From positions 2,129,001-2,193,000 of the forward strand of contig NZ_JARRCW010000001.1 of the NCBI RefSeq assembly GCF_031501865.1: 64,000 bases of DNA, given 5' to 3'. Under the pieces are notes generated by a model. The model was not told the origin of the DNA and did no database searches. It saw only the letters and a list, made by a program, of their open reading frames with translations. This DNA is from Pseudovibrio sp. M1P-2-3. Lineage in GTDB: Bacteria; Pseudomonadota; Alphaproteobacteria; Rhizobiales; Stappiaceae. Shown here in pieces: positions 48,301 through 60,300 of this stretch. The position numbers and the translations under genes are program-made. The first letter of the stretch is position 1, and each line of letters begins with the position of its first letter.

Positions 48301-51300
48301 TGTGCCCGCTCCTGCAACGCCTCCAATGGCTGCCCCTCTTGTGACCAATCCTCAAACACGTTCTGCAGGCTTTCGGGCGGATCAATCTCCTGCCACAGGC
48401 CGGTATCGCGGCTGACCAGCCGAGTACGCAGCACCTCATAGCGCTCCAACACCCCTTGCACCGTCTGACGAAGGGCCGGTGTGTCCACAGCCCCGCGCAG
48501 GATCAGCGGCATGCCTTCATTGTAGACTGGCTGCCCCTCAAAGCGGGCATTGGCCAGCCACATGCGCTCTTGCTCGAACGAGGCGGGAATGGGCGCCTTG
48601 CGATCCACCGGCTCCACAGCTGGCAACGGCTTGTCAAAACGCTCCTCAAGCCGTGTAGCCAGCTGGCGGGCACTGGGGCTTTCAAACACAAGGCGCACCG
48701 GCACGTGCATACCAAGGGCTTTTTCCAGCCGCAGCGCCAACTGGGCGGCAAAAATAGAATGGCCCCCGATCTCGAAGAAGTTATCATCAAGTCCCACCCG
48801 CTCCAGAGAACGGCGATCATGGGCAATCACATCGCGCATGATCTGGCAGATCAGCTCTTCATGCTGGGTTCGCGGCGCCACATAGCCCACTTGAACGGTT
48901 GTTCCCGCTACATCCGGCAGGCCTTTGCGGTCCACTTTTCCTGACGGCGTGAGTGGCAGGCACGACAACCCGACAAACTGGGAAGGTATCATATGGCCGG
49001 GCAAGGTAGAGGCCAGACCCGAGCGCACCTGCGCCACATCCAGCACGCTCTCCAGCCTCAAAATATGCATGGCCTGATGGTCCGTATCTCCATCACTCTT
49101 AACCGAATGGTCAAGCGTACAGGTCAACAGGCCCTCCGCATCTAGTCGTGGCACCACATAGGCCACCAACGTGGTCTCAGCTGTTGAGGTGTCATTTAGG
49201 TTTCGCACTACCACAACGGCCTGAGCAATGTTCTCTTGCCTTTGCAAGGCAGTTTCAATCTCCCCCAGCTCCACCCGCATGCCACGGATTTTGACCTGAG
49301 TGTCCATACGGCCCAGATACTCCAGCGTGCCATCAGATCGCCAGCGGGCCAGATCCCCGGTGCGATACAGCCGTGCCCCCGCTTTGCCGGAAAACGGATC
49401 GGCAATGAACTTTTCCGCAGTTAACCCCGGCCGCCCCAGATAGCCGCGGCTCACCTGAACCCCGCCAATCAGCAGTTCACCAGAAACTCCAATCGGGACA
49501 GGCTGGAGCCTTGGGTCCACCACAAAGGCTTGTACATTTTGTGCCGGAACTCCGATGGAGTTGCGATATTCTGAAGTCAGTCGACTGGTAATGACTGCAA
49601 CAGTACATTCAGTTGGCCCATATGTGTTCCATGCCGTGGGAGCCAATTCAGTCAAATAGTGCGCAAGGTCAGATCCAAGCGCCTCTCCTCCACTAACTAC
49701 ACAAGTGAGCTCTTTGGCCTGCAAGCCAGCTTCTTTCATGGAATACCACAGACTTGGTGTGGCATCGATAAAACTTGGTTTATAACGCTTGCAGATATGC
49801 TCTAGTTGTTTGGCGTCCACCAGCTCTTTAGGATCTAAGATGATAATAGAAGCCCCATGGCAAAGCGGTAGGAAAACCTGCTCAATAGTCACATCAAATG
49901 ATAGACTTGAAGAAAATAGAACGCGATCTTGTGGGGTAAGACCACAGTCTTTCTGGCACGCCCTGATAAAATTTGTAACACTTAAGAGTTCAATTGAAAC
50001 ACCTTTTGGCTGGCCTGTAGTACCAGATGTATATAGGATATAAGCTAAACTATGCCGGTGAATGGACTGGGAATACTTACATGTAATTAAGGTAGAGGAT
50101 GAATAGCTTTCGATGTGCTCAAGGGTAGACGGTACATTATACAAGATTGTGCCGAAGGAGGCTGAATCACCGGTAGGGTTTACTACAAATTCACCTGTGC
50201 TTATCAGTATTTTAGTGTCTGCGTCCCTCAGCATAAAGGCGAGCCGCTCTTGAGGATAGTCTGGATCAAGCGGCAGGTAGGCGCCGCCCGCCTTCCAGAT
50301 GGCCAGCAAGGTGATGATCAGCTCAGCGGAGCGCACCAGACACACCCCCACCACCTGCTCCGGTCCCACGCCTTGGGTGATTAGGAAGCGGGCCAGACGG
50401 TTGGATGCGGCATCCAACTCGCCATAGCTCAGCTGGTGTTCCCCATCGACCACCGCAACTGCCTCAGGCTGCTGGCGGGCTTGTGCTTCAAACAGGTCCA
50501 CAACCGTTTGATCTTCTGGATAACTCACGTGTGTGTCGTTAAAGCCGTGCAGCAGCTGCTCACGCTCTACCCCATCCAAAAGCGGCAGCAACGCAACGGA
50601 TGTGTCAGGTGTTTGCAATGCAGAAGTTAAGAACCGCTGCAGCATGGCCCCGAGGCAATGGACTGTATCCTCGTCAAAGACATCTGTGGCATACTCCATG
50701 GAGAGGATCACACCTGAGGTGCAGGGGTTGATGTCCACCGTCAGATCATATTTCGAGATCGGCGGATGTGAGCCCTCAAGGTACTCCGCCTCAACCCCGT
50801 CCAGCAGCACTGCTCCTTCATCGCGAAACGCATGCATCACCAACAGCACCTGAAACACCGGGGTGATGTTGGCAGCTGTGTCCCCCAAAGCGGAAACAAC
50901 CTGTTCAAACGGAACATACTGATGGCTAAAGGCATCCTGTACACAGGTACGGGCTTGTATCACCAAACTCTCAAAACTCTCTTGCCCATCAACCGGCAGG
51001 CGCAGGGCTAATGTATTACCAAAGTAGCCAAACTCGGGCCACAAGGCCGCATCGGGCTTCATCACATGCGGCGTGCCCAGAACAATGTCCTGATTACCAC
51101 AGACCCTGGCAAGGAAGCTGGAAAGCGCCGCCACAAACACCATGAAGGGCGTGGCCTCAAGGCGGGCGGCAAACGCCTCCACTTGCCGCCACTGGTCCGG
51201 GTCCAGTCCCGGTGTGATAATCCGGCGTCCGGCAAAGCTGCGCTGCTGCGGCCGCGGCCGATCAAACGGTAAGTCCAACGCTTGTGGTATGCCAGACAGG

Positions 51301-54300
51301 GTCTGTTGCCACCACTGCAGCTCTTCAGCCAATACCGGCGCCATCGCCTCGGACCGCTGCCAGGCGGCATAGTCTGCATAGTGTAGCGGTAAGGGGGGCA
51401 AGGTAGCTGGTCGTCCCTCTTTGGCGGCCTGATACAGCGCGGCAAAATCGGTCGGCAGCACATGACTGAGCGACCAGTTGTCCCCCACACTGTGATGGGT
51501 GGCCAGACACCACACATGAACGGTTGGCGAGAGCTTGAGCACCAGCGAGCGACAGGGGTGATCAGTGCTCAGATCATAGGCGGCGGCGAGCAGCCGTGCA
51601 CCGCGCTGCTGTGCTTTCTCCAGCAACACCTCCAATGGCTGCCCCTCTTGTGACCAATCCTCAAACACGTTCTGCAGACTTTCGGGCGGATCAATCTCCT
51701 GCCACAGGCGGGTATCGCGGCTGACCAGCCGGGTGCGCAGCACCTCATAGCGCTCCAACACCCCTTGTACCGCCTGACGAAGGGCCTGTGTGTCCACAGC
51801 CCCGCGCACGATCAACGGCAGGCCCTCATTGTAGACCGGCTGCCCCTCAAAGCGGGCATTGGCCAGCCACATGCGCTCTTGCTCGAACGAGGCCGGAATA
51901 GGCGCCTTGCGATCCACCGGCTCCACAGCTGGCAACGGCTTGTCAAAACGCTCCTCAAGCCGTGTAGCCAGCTGGCGGGCACTGGGGCTTTCAAACACAA
52001 GGCGCACCGGCACGTGCATACCAAGGGCTTTTTCCAGCCGCAGCGCCAACTGGGCGGCAAAAATAGAATGGCCCCCGATCTCGAAGAAGTTATCATCAAG
52101 TCCCACCCGCTCCAGAGAACGGCGATCATGGGCAACCACATCGCGCATGATCTGGCAGATCAGCTCTTCATGCTGGGTTCGCGGCGCCACAAAGCCCACT
52201 TGCACGGTTGTTCCTGCCACATCCGGCAGGCCTTTGCGGTCTACTTTTCCTGACGGCGTGAGTGGCAGGCACGACAACCCGACAAACTGGGAAGGTATCA
52301 TATGGCCGGGCAAGATAGAGGCCAGACCCGAGCGCACCTGCGCCGCATCCAGCACGCTCTCCAGTCTCAAAATATACATGGCCTGCAGGTCCGTCTCTCC
52401 ACCACTCTCAACCGAATGGTCAAGCGCACAGGCCACCAGATCTTCCGTCCTACCTTGCGGCACCACATAGGCCACGAGAGAAACATCCTCTATTGAGGTC
52501 CCTTCAAAACTGCGTGCCACAACAACAGCCTGAACAATGCCCGCTTGCGCTTGCAGCGCCGCTTCGATCTCCCCCAGCTCCACCCGCATGCCGCGGATTT
52601 TGACCTGAGTATCCATACGGCCAAGGAATTCCAGCGTGCCATCAGATCGCCAGCGGGCCAGATCCCCGGTGCGATACAGCCGCGCCCCCGCTTTGCCGGA
52701 AAACGGATCTGCGATGAACTTCTCAGCAGTTAACCCCGGCCGCACCAGATAGCCGCGGCTCACCTGAACCCCGCCAATCAACAGTTCACCAGAAACTCCA
52801 ATCGGGACAGGCTGGACCCTTGCGTCCACCACATAGGCCTGCGTATTAGACATAGGAAAACCAATAGAAATTACTGAATCAGTAAAATCACCATGGAAAA
52901 TAAAGTTGGTAGCGCCCACGGTGGTTTCAGTCAGACCATAACCGTTGATATAAAAATATTTTCGGGCGGCCTGAAGCACCAAATCCGCATTCACTTGTTC
53001 TCCTGCTGTCACTAAAGTCTGTAAACAGCTTGGCGGTGCTGTTAGAAAATCACCCAGCAAAACCGGAGGGAGGGTCAGTACAGTAATGCCTTGCCGTTCC
53101 ACTTCTCTTGCAAGCAGTGTCCCTGCACCACGCGCTTGATCCGATATTACACACAAGACTGACCCAGAGCAAAGCCCCATAAAGATCTCAGAGAGGCAAG
53201 CATCGAATCCTATAGCCGCGAACTGAGCCACTCGCTGCTTTTTATCCTTTGAAAGATACGTAGCCTGATGCATTGCTAGGTTCACCGCATTGCCGTGTGA
53301 AATGGAAACGGCTTTAGGTCTTCCCGTCGATCCGGAAGTGTAGATTATATAAGCTAAACCCTGAGCCCTGAGCCCTGCTCCCCGTTCTTCAGGAAATATC
53401 CTGCTTTGCGTACCCCCCTTTAGGCAGTTTTTGACGGAGGCCTCATCCAGCAAGATCCAAGCGTATTCTTTATTATTAAAGTACTCTGTCATCACTGAGT
53501 TGGCGTGTTTATTATCTGTCACACCCATGATCACACCGGCGTCTTCCAACATAAAGGCGAGCCGCTCTGGCGGATACTCAGGATCAAGCGGCAGATAAGC
53601 CCCGCCCGCCTTCCAGATGGCCAGCAGGGTGATGATCAGCTCAGCGGAGCGTTCCAGACACACGCCGACTACCTGCTCTAATCCCACCCCTTGGCTAATC
53701 AGATAACGGGCCAGACGGTTGGAGGCCGCATCCAACTCGCCATAACTCAGCTGGTGTTCCCCATCCACCACCGCAACAGCCTCAGGCTGCTGAAGGGCTT
53801 GCGCCTCAAACAGATCCACAACCGTTTGATCTTCTGGATAACTCACGTGTGTGTCGTTAAAGCCGTGCAGCAGCTGCTCACGCTCTGCCCCATCCAAAAG
53901 CTGAAGCAACGCAACGGGTGTGTCAGGTGTTTGCAACGCAGAAGTTAAGAACCGCTGCAGCATGGCCCCGAGGCGATGGACTGTATCCTCGTCAAAGACA
54001 TCTGTGGCATACTCCATGGAGAGGATCACACCTGAGGTGCAGGGGTTGATATCCACCGTCAGATCATATTTCGAGATCGGCGGATGTGAGCCCTCAAGAT
54101 ATTCCGTCTCAACCCCGTCCAGCAGCACAGCTCCTTCATCGCGAAACGCATGCATCACCAACAGCACCTGAAACACCGGGGTGACGGTGGCAGCTGTGTC
54201 CTCCAAAGCGGAAACAACCTGTTCAAACGGAACATACTGATGGGCGAAGGCGTCCTGCACACAGGTACGGGCTTGTGTCACCAACCCCTCAAAACTCTCT

Positions 54301-57300
54301 TGCCCATCAACCGGCAGGCGCAGGGCTAATGTATTACCAAAGTAGCCAAACTCGGGCCACAAGGCCGCATCGGGCTTCATCACATGCGGCGTGCCCAGAA
54401 CAATGTCCTGATTACCACAGACCCTGGCAAGGAAGCTGGAAAGCGCCGCCACAAACACCATAAATGGCGTGGCCTCAAGGCGGGCGGCAAACGCCTCCAC
54501 TTGCCGCCACTGGTCCGGGTCCAGTCCCGGTGTGATAATCCGGCGTCCGGCAAAGCTGCGCTGCTGCGGCCGCGGCCGATCAAACGGCAAGTCCAACGCT
54601 TGTGGTATGCCAGACAGGGTCTGTTGCCACCACTGCAGCTCTTCAGCCAATACCGACGCCATCGCCTCGGACCGCTGCCAGGCGGCATAGTCTGCATAGT
54701 GCAGCGGTAAGGGAGGCAAAGCTACCGGACGTCCCTCTGTGGCTGCCTCATAAAGCGCGGCAAAATCGGCGGGCAGCACATGGCTGAGCGACCAATTGTC
54801 CCCCACACTGTGGTGGGTGGCCAGACACCACACATGAACGGTTGGCGAGAGCTTGAGCACCAGCGAGCGACAGGGGTGATCAGTACTCAGATCATAGGCG
54901 GCGGCGAGCAGCCGGGCACCGCGCTGCTGTGCCCGCTCCTGCAACGCCTCCAATGGCTGCCCCTCTTGTGACCAATCCTCAAACACGTTCTGCAGGCTTT
55001 CGGGCGGATCAATCTCCTGCCACAGGCCGGTATCGCGGCTGACCAGCCGAGTACGCAGCACCTCATAGCGCTCCAACACCCCTTGCACCGTCTGACGAAG
55101 GGCCGGTGTGTCCACAGCCCCGCGCAGGATCAGCGGCATGCCTTCATTGTAGACTGGCTGCCCCTCAAAGCGGGCATTGGCCAGCCACATGCGCTCTTGC
55201 TCGAACGAGGCGGGAATGGGCGCCTTGCGATCCACCGGCTCCACAGCTGGCAACGGCTTGTCAAAACGCTCCTCAAGCCGTGTAGCCAGCTGGCGGGCAC
55301 TGGGGCTTTCAAACACAAGGCGCACCGGCACGTGCATACCAAGGGCTTTTTCCAGCCGCAGCGCCAACTGGGCGGCAAAAATAGAATGGCCCCCGATCTC
55401 GAAGAAGTTATCATCAAGTCCCACCCGCTCCAGAGAACGGCGATCATGGGCAATCACATCGCGCATGATCTGGCAGATCAGCTCTTCATGCTGGGTTCGC
55501 GGCGCCACATAGCCCACTTGAACGGTTGTTCCCGCTACATCCGGCAGGGCTTTGCGGTCTACTTTTCCTGACGGCGTGAGTGGCAGGCACGACAACCCGA
55601 CAAACTGGGAAGGGATCATATGGCGGGGCAAGATAGAGGCCAGACCCGAGCGCACCTGCGCCACATCCAGCACCCCTTCCAGCCGCAAGATGTGCATGGC
55701 CTGCTGGTCTGTCTTAGCGCCGCCATCACTCTCAACTGAATGGTCAAGCGCACAGGCCACCAGATCTTCCGTCCTACCTTGCGGCACCACATAGGCCACG
55801 AGAGAAACATCCTCTCTTGAGGTCCCTTCAAAACTGCGTGCCACAACAACAGCCTGAACAATGCCCGCTTGCGCTTGCAGCGCCGCCTCAATCTCACCCA
55901 GCTCCACCCGCATGCCGCGGATTTTGACCTGAGTATCGATGCGGCCCAGATACTCCAGCGTGCCATCAGATCGCCAGCGAGCCAAGTCCCCGGTACGATA
56001 GAGGCGTGCACCTTTCTTGCCCGAAAACGGATCTGCAATAAACTTCTCGGCTGTTAACCCCGGTCGCCCCAGATAGCCGCGGCTCACCTGAACCCCGCCA
56101 ATCAACAGTTCACCAGAAACTCCAATCGGGACCGGTTGCCCCCATGGGTCCACCACAAAGGCTTGTACATTTTGTGCCGGGACTCCGATGGAGTTGCGAT
56201 ATTCTGAAGTCAGTCGACTGGTAGTGACTGTAACAGTACATTCAGTTGGCCCATATGTGTTCCATGCCGTGGGAGCCAATTCAGTCAAATAGTGTGCAAG
56301 GTCAGATCCAAGCGCCTCTCCCCCACTAACTACACAAGTGAGCTCTTTGGCCTGCAAGCCAGCTTCTTTCATGGAATACCACAGACTTGGTGTGGCATGG
56401 ATGAAACTTGGTTTATAACGCTTGCAGATATGCTCTAGTTGTTTGGCGTCCACCAGCTCTTTAGGATCTAAGATGATAATAGAAGCCCCATGGCAAAGCG
56501 GTAGGAAAACCTGCTCAATAGTCACATCAAATGATAGACTTGAAGAAAATAGAACGCGATCTTGTGGGGTAAGACCACAGTCTTTCTGGCACGCCCTGAT
56601 AAAATTTGTAACACTTAAGAGTTCAAGTGAAACACCTTTTGGCTGACCTATAGTACCAGATGTATATAGGATATAAGCTAAACTATGCCGGTGAATGGAC
56701 TGGGAATACTTACATGTATTTAAGGTAGAGGATGAATAGCTTTCGATGAGTTCAAGGGTAGACGGTACATTATACAAGATTGTGCCAAAAGGGGCTGAAC
56801 CACCAGTAAGACTTAAGACAAACTCACCTGTGCTTATCAGTATTTTAGTGTCTGCGTCCCTCAGCATAAAGGCGAGCCGCTCTTGAGGATAGTCTGGATC
56901 CAGCAGCAGACAGGCCCCGCCAGCTTTCCAGATGGCCAGTAGGGTAATGATCAGTTCTCTTGAGCGTTCCAAGCATACCCCTACCACCTGCTCCGGCCCC
57001 ACGCCTTGAGCAACCAGGTAGCGGGCCAGACGGTTGGACGCAGCATCCAACTCGCCATAGCTCAGCTGATGTTCCCCATCGACCACCGCAACAGCGTCGG
57101 ATTGCAGGCGGACTTGCGCCTCAAACAGGTCCACAACTGTTTGGTCTTCCGGATAACTGACAGCGGTATCATTGAAACCGTGTAACAGTTGAGTGCGTTC
57201 GGCATCATCAAGAAGTGGTAGGTCATAAAGACAAGTCTGCGGGCTCTGTGTTACCAGCTTGAGTAACCGGCCGTATTGAGCGACAATACACGCCACACTC

Positions 57301-60300
57301 TCCCGCTCAAACAGCTGGGTGGCATAAATGACGTTGCCTTCAAGGCCAGCATCGGTTTCCAAGCACTCAAAAGCCAATTCAAACTTTGCAGCTGGGGGCG
57401 GGGCGTGTGGAAACCCGGAGATCTCGACTTCTCCTAAGTGAGGTGCAAAGCCTACCTCAGGCATGTTTTGCAAAATAAAAGCCACCTGTGCCACCGGCGC
57501 ATGCTGCATAGAACGCACCGGTTCCAAAGCCTGCACCACTACCTCAAACGGCGCTTCGGCATGGGCAAAGGCGGACAGCACCATTTCCTGTGTGCGCTGT
57601 AGCTGCTCTTCAAAGGAACCGTTTAAATCCACACGGTTGCGCAGTGTCAGAGTATTGACAAAGAACCCAATCAAACTTTCAAGCTCTGGTCGCGGGCGTC
57701 CGGCCACTGGACTGGCAACCACCACATCTTTGCCCGCCCCAAGACGGGACAGTAACACCGCAAACACGGTTTCCAGCACCATAAACAAGGTGGCCGAATG
57801 CGCCAGCCCCAGTTGTTTGAGCCTCAAGGTCAGGTCTGCCGGCACTGTGAATGTCACCGCTCCCCCGTGATAGTCCATGATCTGAGGCCTGGGCCGGTCA
57901 AACGGCAACGTGATCGCTTCCGGCACGCCTGATAACTCTTCCCGCCACCACGTGAGTTCCTGTTCCAGACGCCCCTGACTCAGGACCTGCCGTTGCCACA
58001 CCGCATAGTCAGGGTATTGCACGGTAAGGGAAGGTAAACCGGCCTCCTCCCCTGTGACAGCTTCCCGGTAAAGGGTAGAGAGCTCTTGCCATAATATCCC
58101 CAAAGACCAACCATCCACCACACTGTGATGGCCGCCCACCACCAACACATGTGTGTGGGAGGCGACACGGATGAGGGTCACCCGGAACAAAGGACCTGCC
58201 GCCAGATCAAAAGGACGGGCCAGTAGATCTCGAACCAGAGAGGCCAGTACACGCTCGCTGACATCATGGCCATCCTCCAGCACCAAGATGCCAGTTTCCC
58301 GAACCTCTTTGATCACTTGATAGGGCAGATCGTTCTCACCCGCCTCAAAGACCGTTCGCAACGCTTCATGACGGCAGACCAAGGTGCAAAGCGCCTGATC
58401 CAAAGCTTCCAGCTCCAATCTGCCGTTTAGAAGAAATGCCCCTTCAATGTGGTAGGCGGCACCGGCCCGCGAATCCAGTCGGTCCAAAAACCACAGGCGT
58501 TCCTGTTGGAACGACAGTGGCAGCGGCTGAGACCGGTCCGCTTTTACCAAAAGCACCTGCTCTGTGGCCAACAGGGTGTGATCGAGATAGGCAGACAGAT
58601 CAATAACCGTGGGCGCTTCAAACACATCACGTACTGTGACCGCCTTACCGGTTGCCGCCTGTAGCCGTGTCACCAGCTGAACAGCCCGAAGCGAGTGGCC
58701 GCCAAGGGCGAAGAAGTTATCCTCTCGTCCCACCTGCTCCACCCCAAGCAGCTCACTGAAGATTGAGGCAACCAGTTGTTCTGTCGCGTTGGCTGGCGCT
58801 ATAAACCGGCTTTGCACCACCTCTCCACTCACATCCGGCAAGGCCTTGCGGTCGACTTTGCCTGACAGCATAAGTGGCAGACAGGACAACCCGACAAACT
58901 GGCTTGGCACCATATAATCGGGAAGGCTTCGTTTGAGAGACGTACGCAAGGCTACCAGATCAATCAAGCCATCCAATTGCAGCTGGACAGAGGCCGGTGC
59001 ATTCGCTCCCCTTTCCTGTACGTCTGGTGTTGGTGACGAAGAAGGATCTTCCCTATCTTGTAAAGTACTGGGCACCACATAGGCCACCAGCTGTGTTTGG
59101 GCTGCCTGTGAAGCCTCTGAGCAGGTAGCGACGACAACCGCTTGACGAATCCCTTCTTGAGCTTGCAATACCGCTTCTATCTCCCCCAGCTCTACCCGCA
59201 TGCCGCGGATTTTGACCTGAGTATCCATACGGCCAAGGAATTCCAGCGTGCCATCAGATCGCCAGCGGGCCAGATCCCCGGTGCGATACAGCCGCGCGCC
59301 CGCTTTGCCGGAAAACGGATCGGCAATGAACTTCTCCGCAGTTAACCCGGAACGCCTTAAGTAGCCGCGGCTCACCTGAACCCCGCCAATCAACAGTTCA
59401 CCAGAAACTCCAATCGGGACAGGCTGGACCCTTGCGTCCACCACATAGGCCTGCGTATTAGACATAGGAAAACCAATAGAAATTACTGAATCAGTAAAAT
59501 CACCATGGAAAATAAAGTTGGTAGCGCCCACGGTGGTTTCAGTCAGACCATAACCGTTGATATAAAAATATTTTCGGGCGGCCTGAAGCACCAAATCCGC
59601 ATTCACTTGTTCTCCTGCTGTCACTAAAGTCTGTAAACAGCTTGGCGGTGCTGTTAGAAAATCACCCAGCAAAACCGGAGGGAGGGTCAGTACAGTAATG
59701 CCTTGCCGTTCCACTTCTCTTGCAAGCAGTGTCCCTGCACCACGCGCTTGATCCGATATTACACACAAGACTGACCCAGAGCAAAGCCCCATAAAGATCT
59801 CAGAGAGGCAAGCATCGAATCCTATAGCCGCGAACTGAGCCACTCGCTGCTTTTTATCCTTTGAAAGATACGTAGCCTGATGCATTGCTAGGTTCACCGC
59901 ATTGCCGTGTGAAATGGAAACGGCTTTGGGGCGCCCTGTCGAACCCGATGTATAAAGAATGTAAGCAAGGTCATGTGTTCTGAGAACGCAGTCCACCTTC
60001 TCAGGTAGGATCCTAGTATTCGCAAGCTCTTGCAAGCAGTCTTTGACGTTGGAGTCATCCAGAAGGAGCCAAGACACTTCCTTTTTATCAACGAATTCTG
60101 TAACCACAAAACCTGTATGCCGGTTGTCTGTCACCACCAGCTTTACCCCTGCATCTTCCAGCATGAAGGCGAGCCGTTCTTGAGGATAGTCTGGATCCAG
60201 CGGCAGGTAGGCCCCGCCCGCCTTCCAGATGGCCAGCAAGGTGATGACCAGCTGGGCGGAGCGCTCCAGACATACCCCCACCACCTGCTCCGGCCCTACT

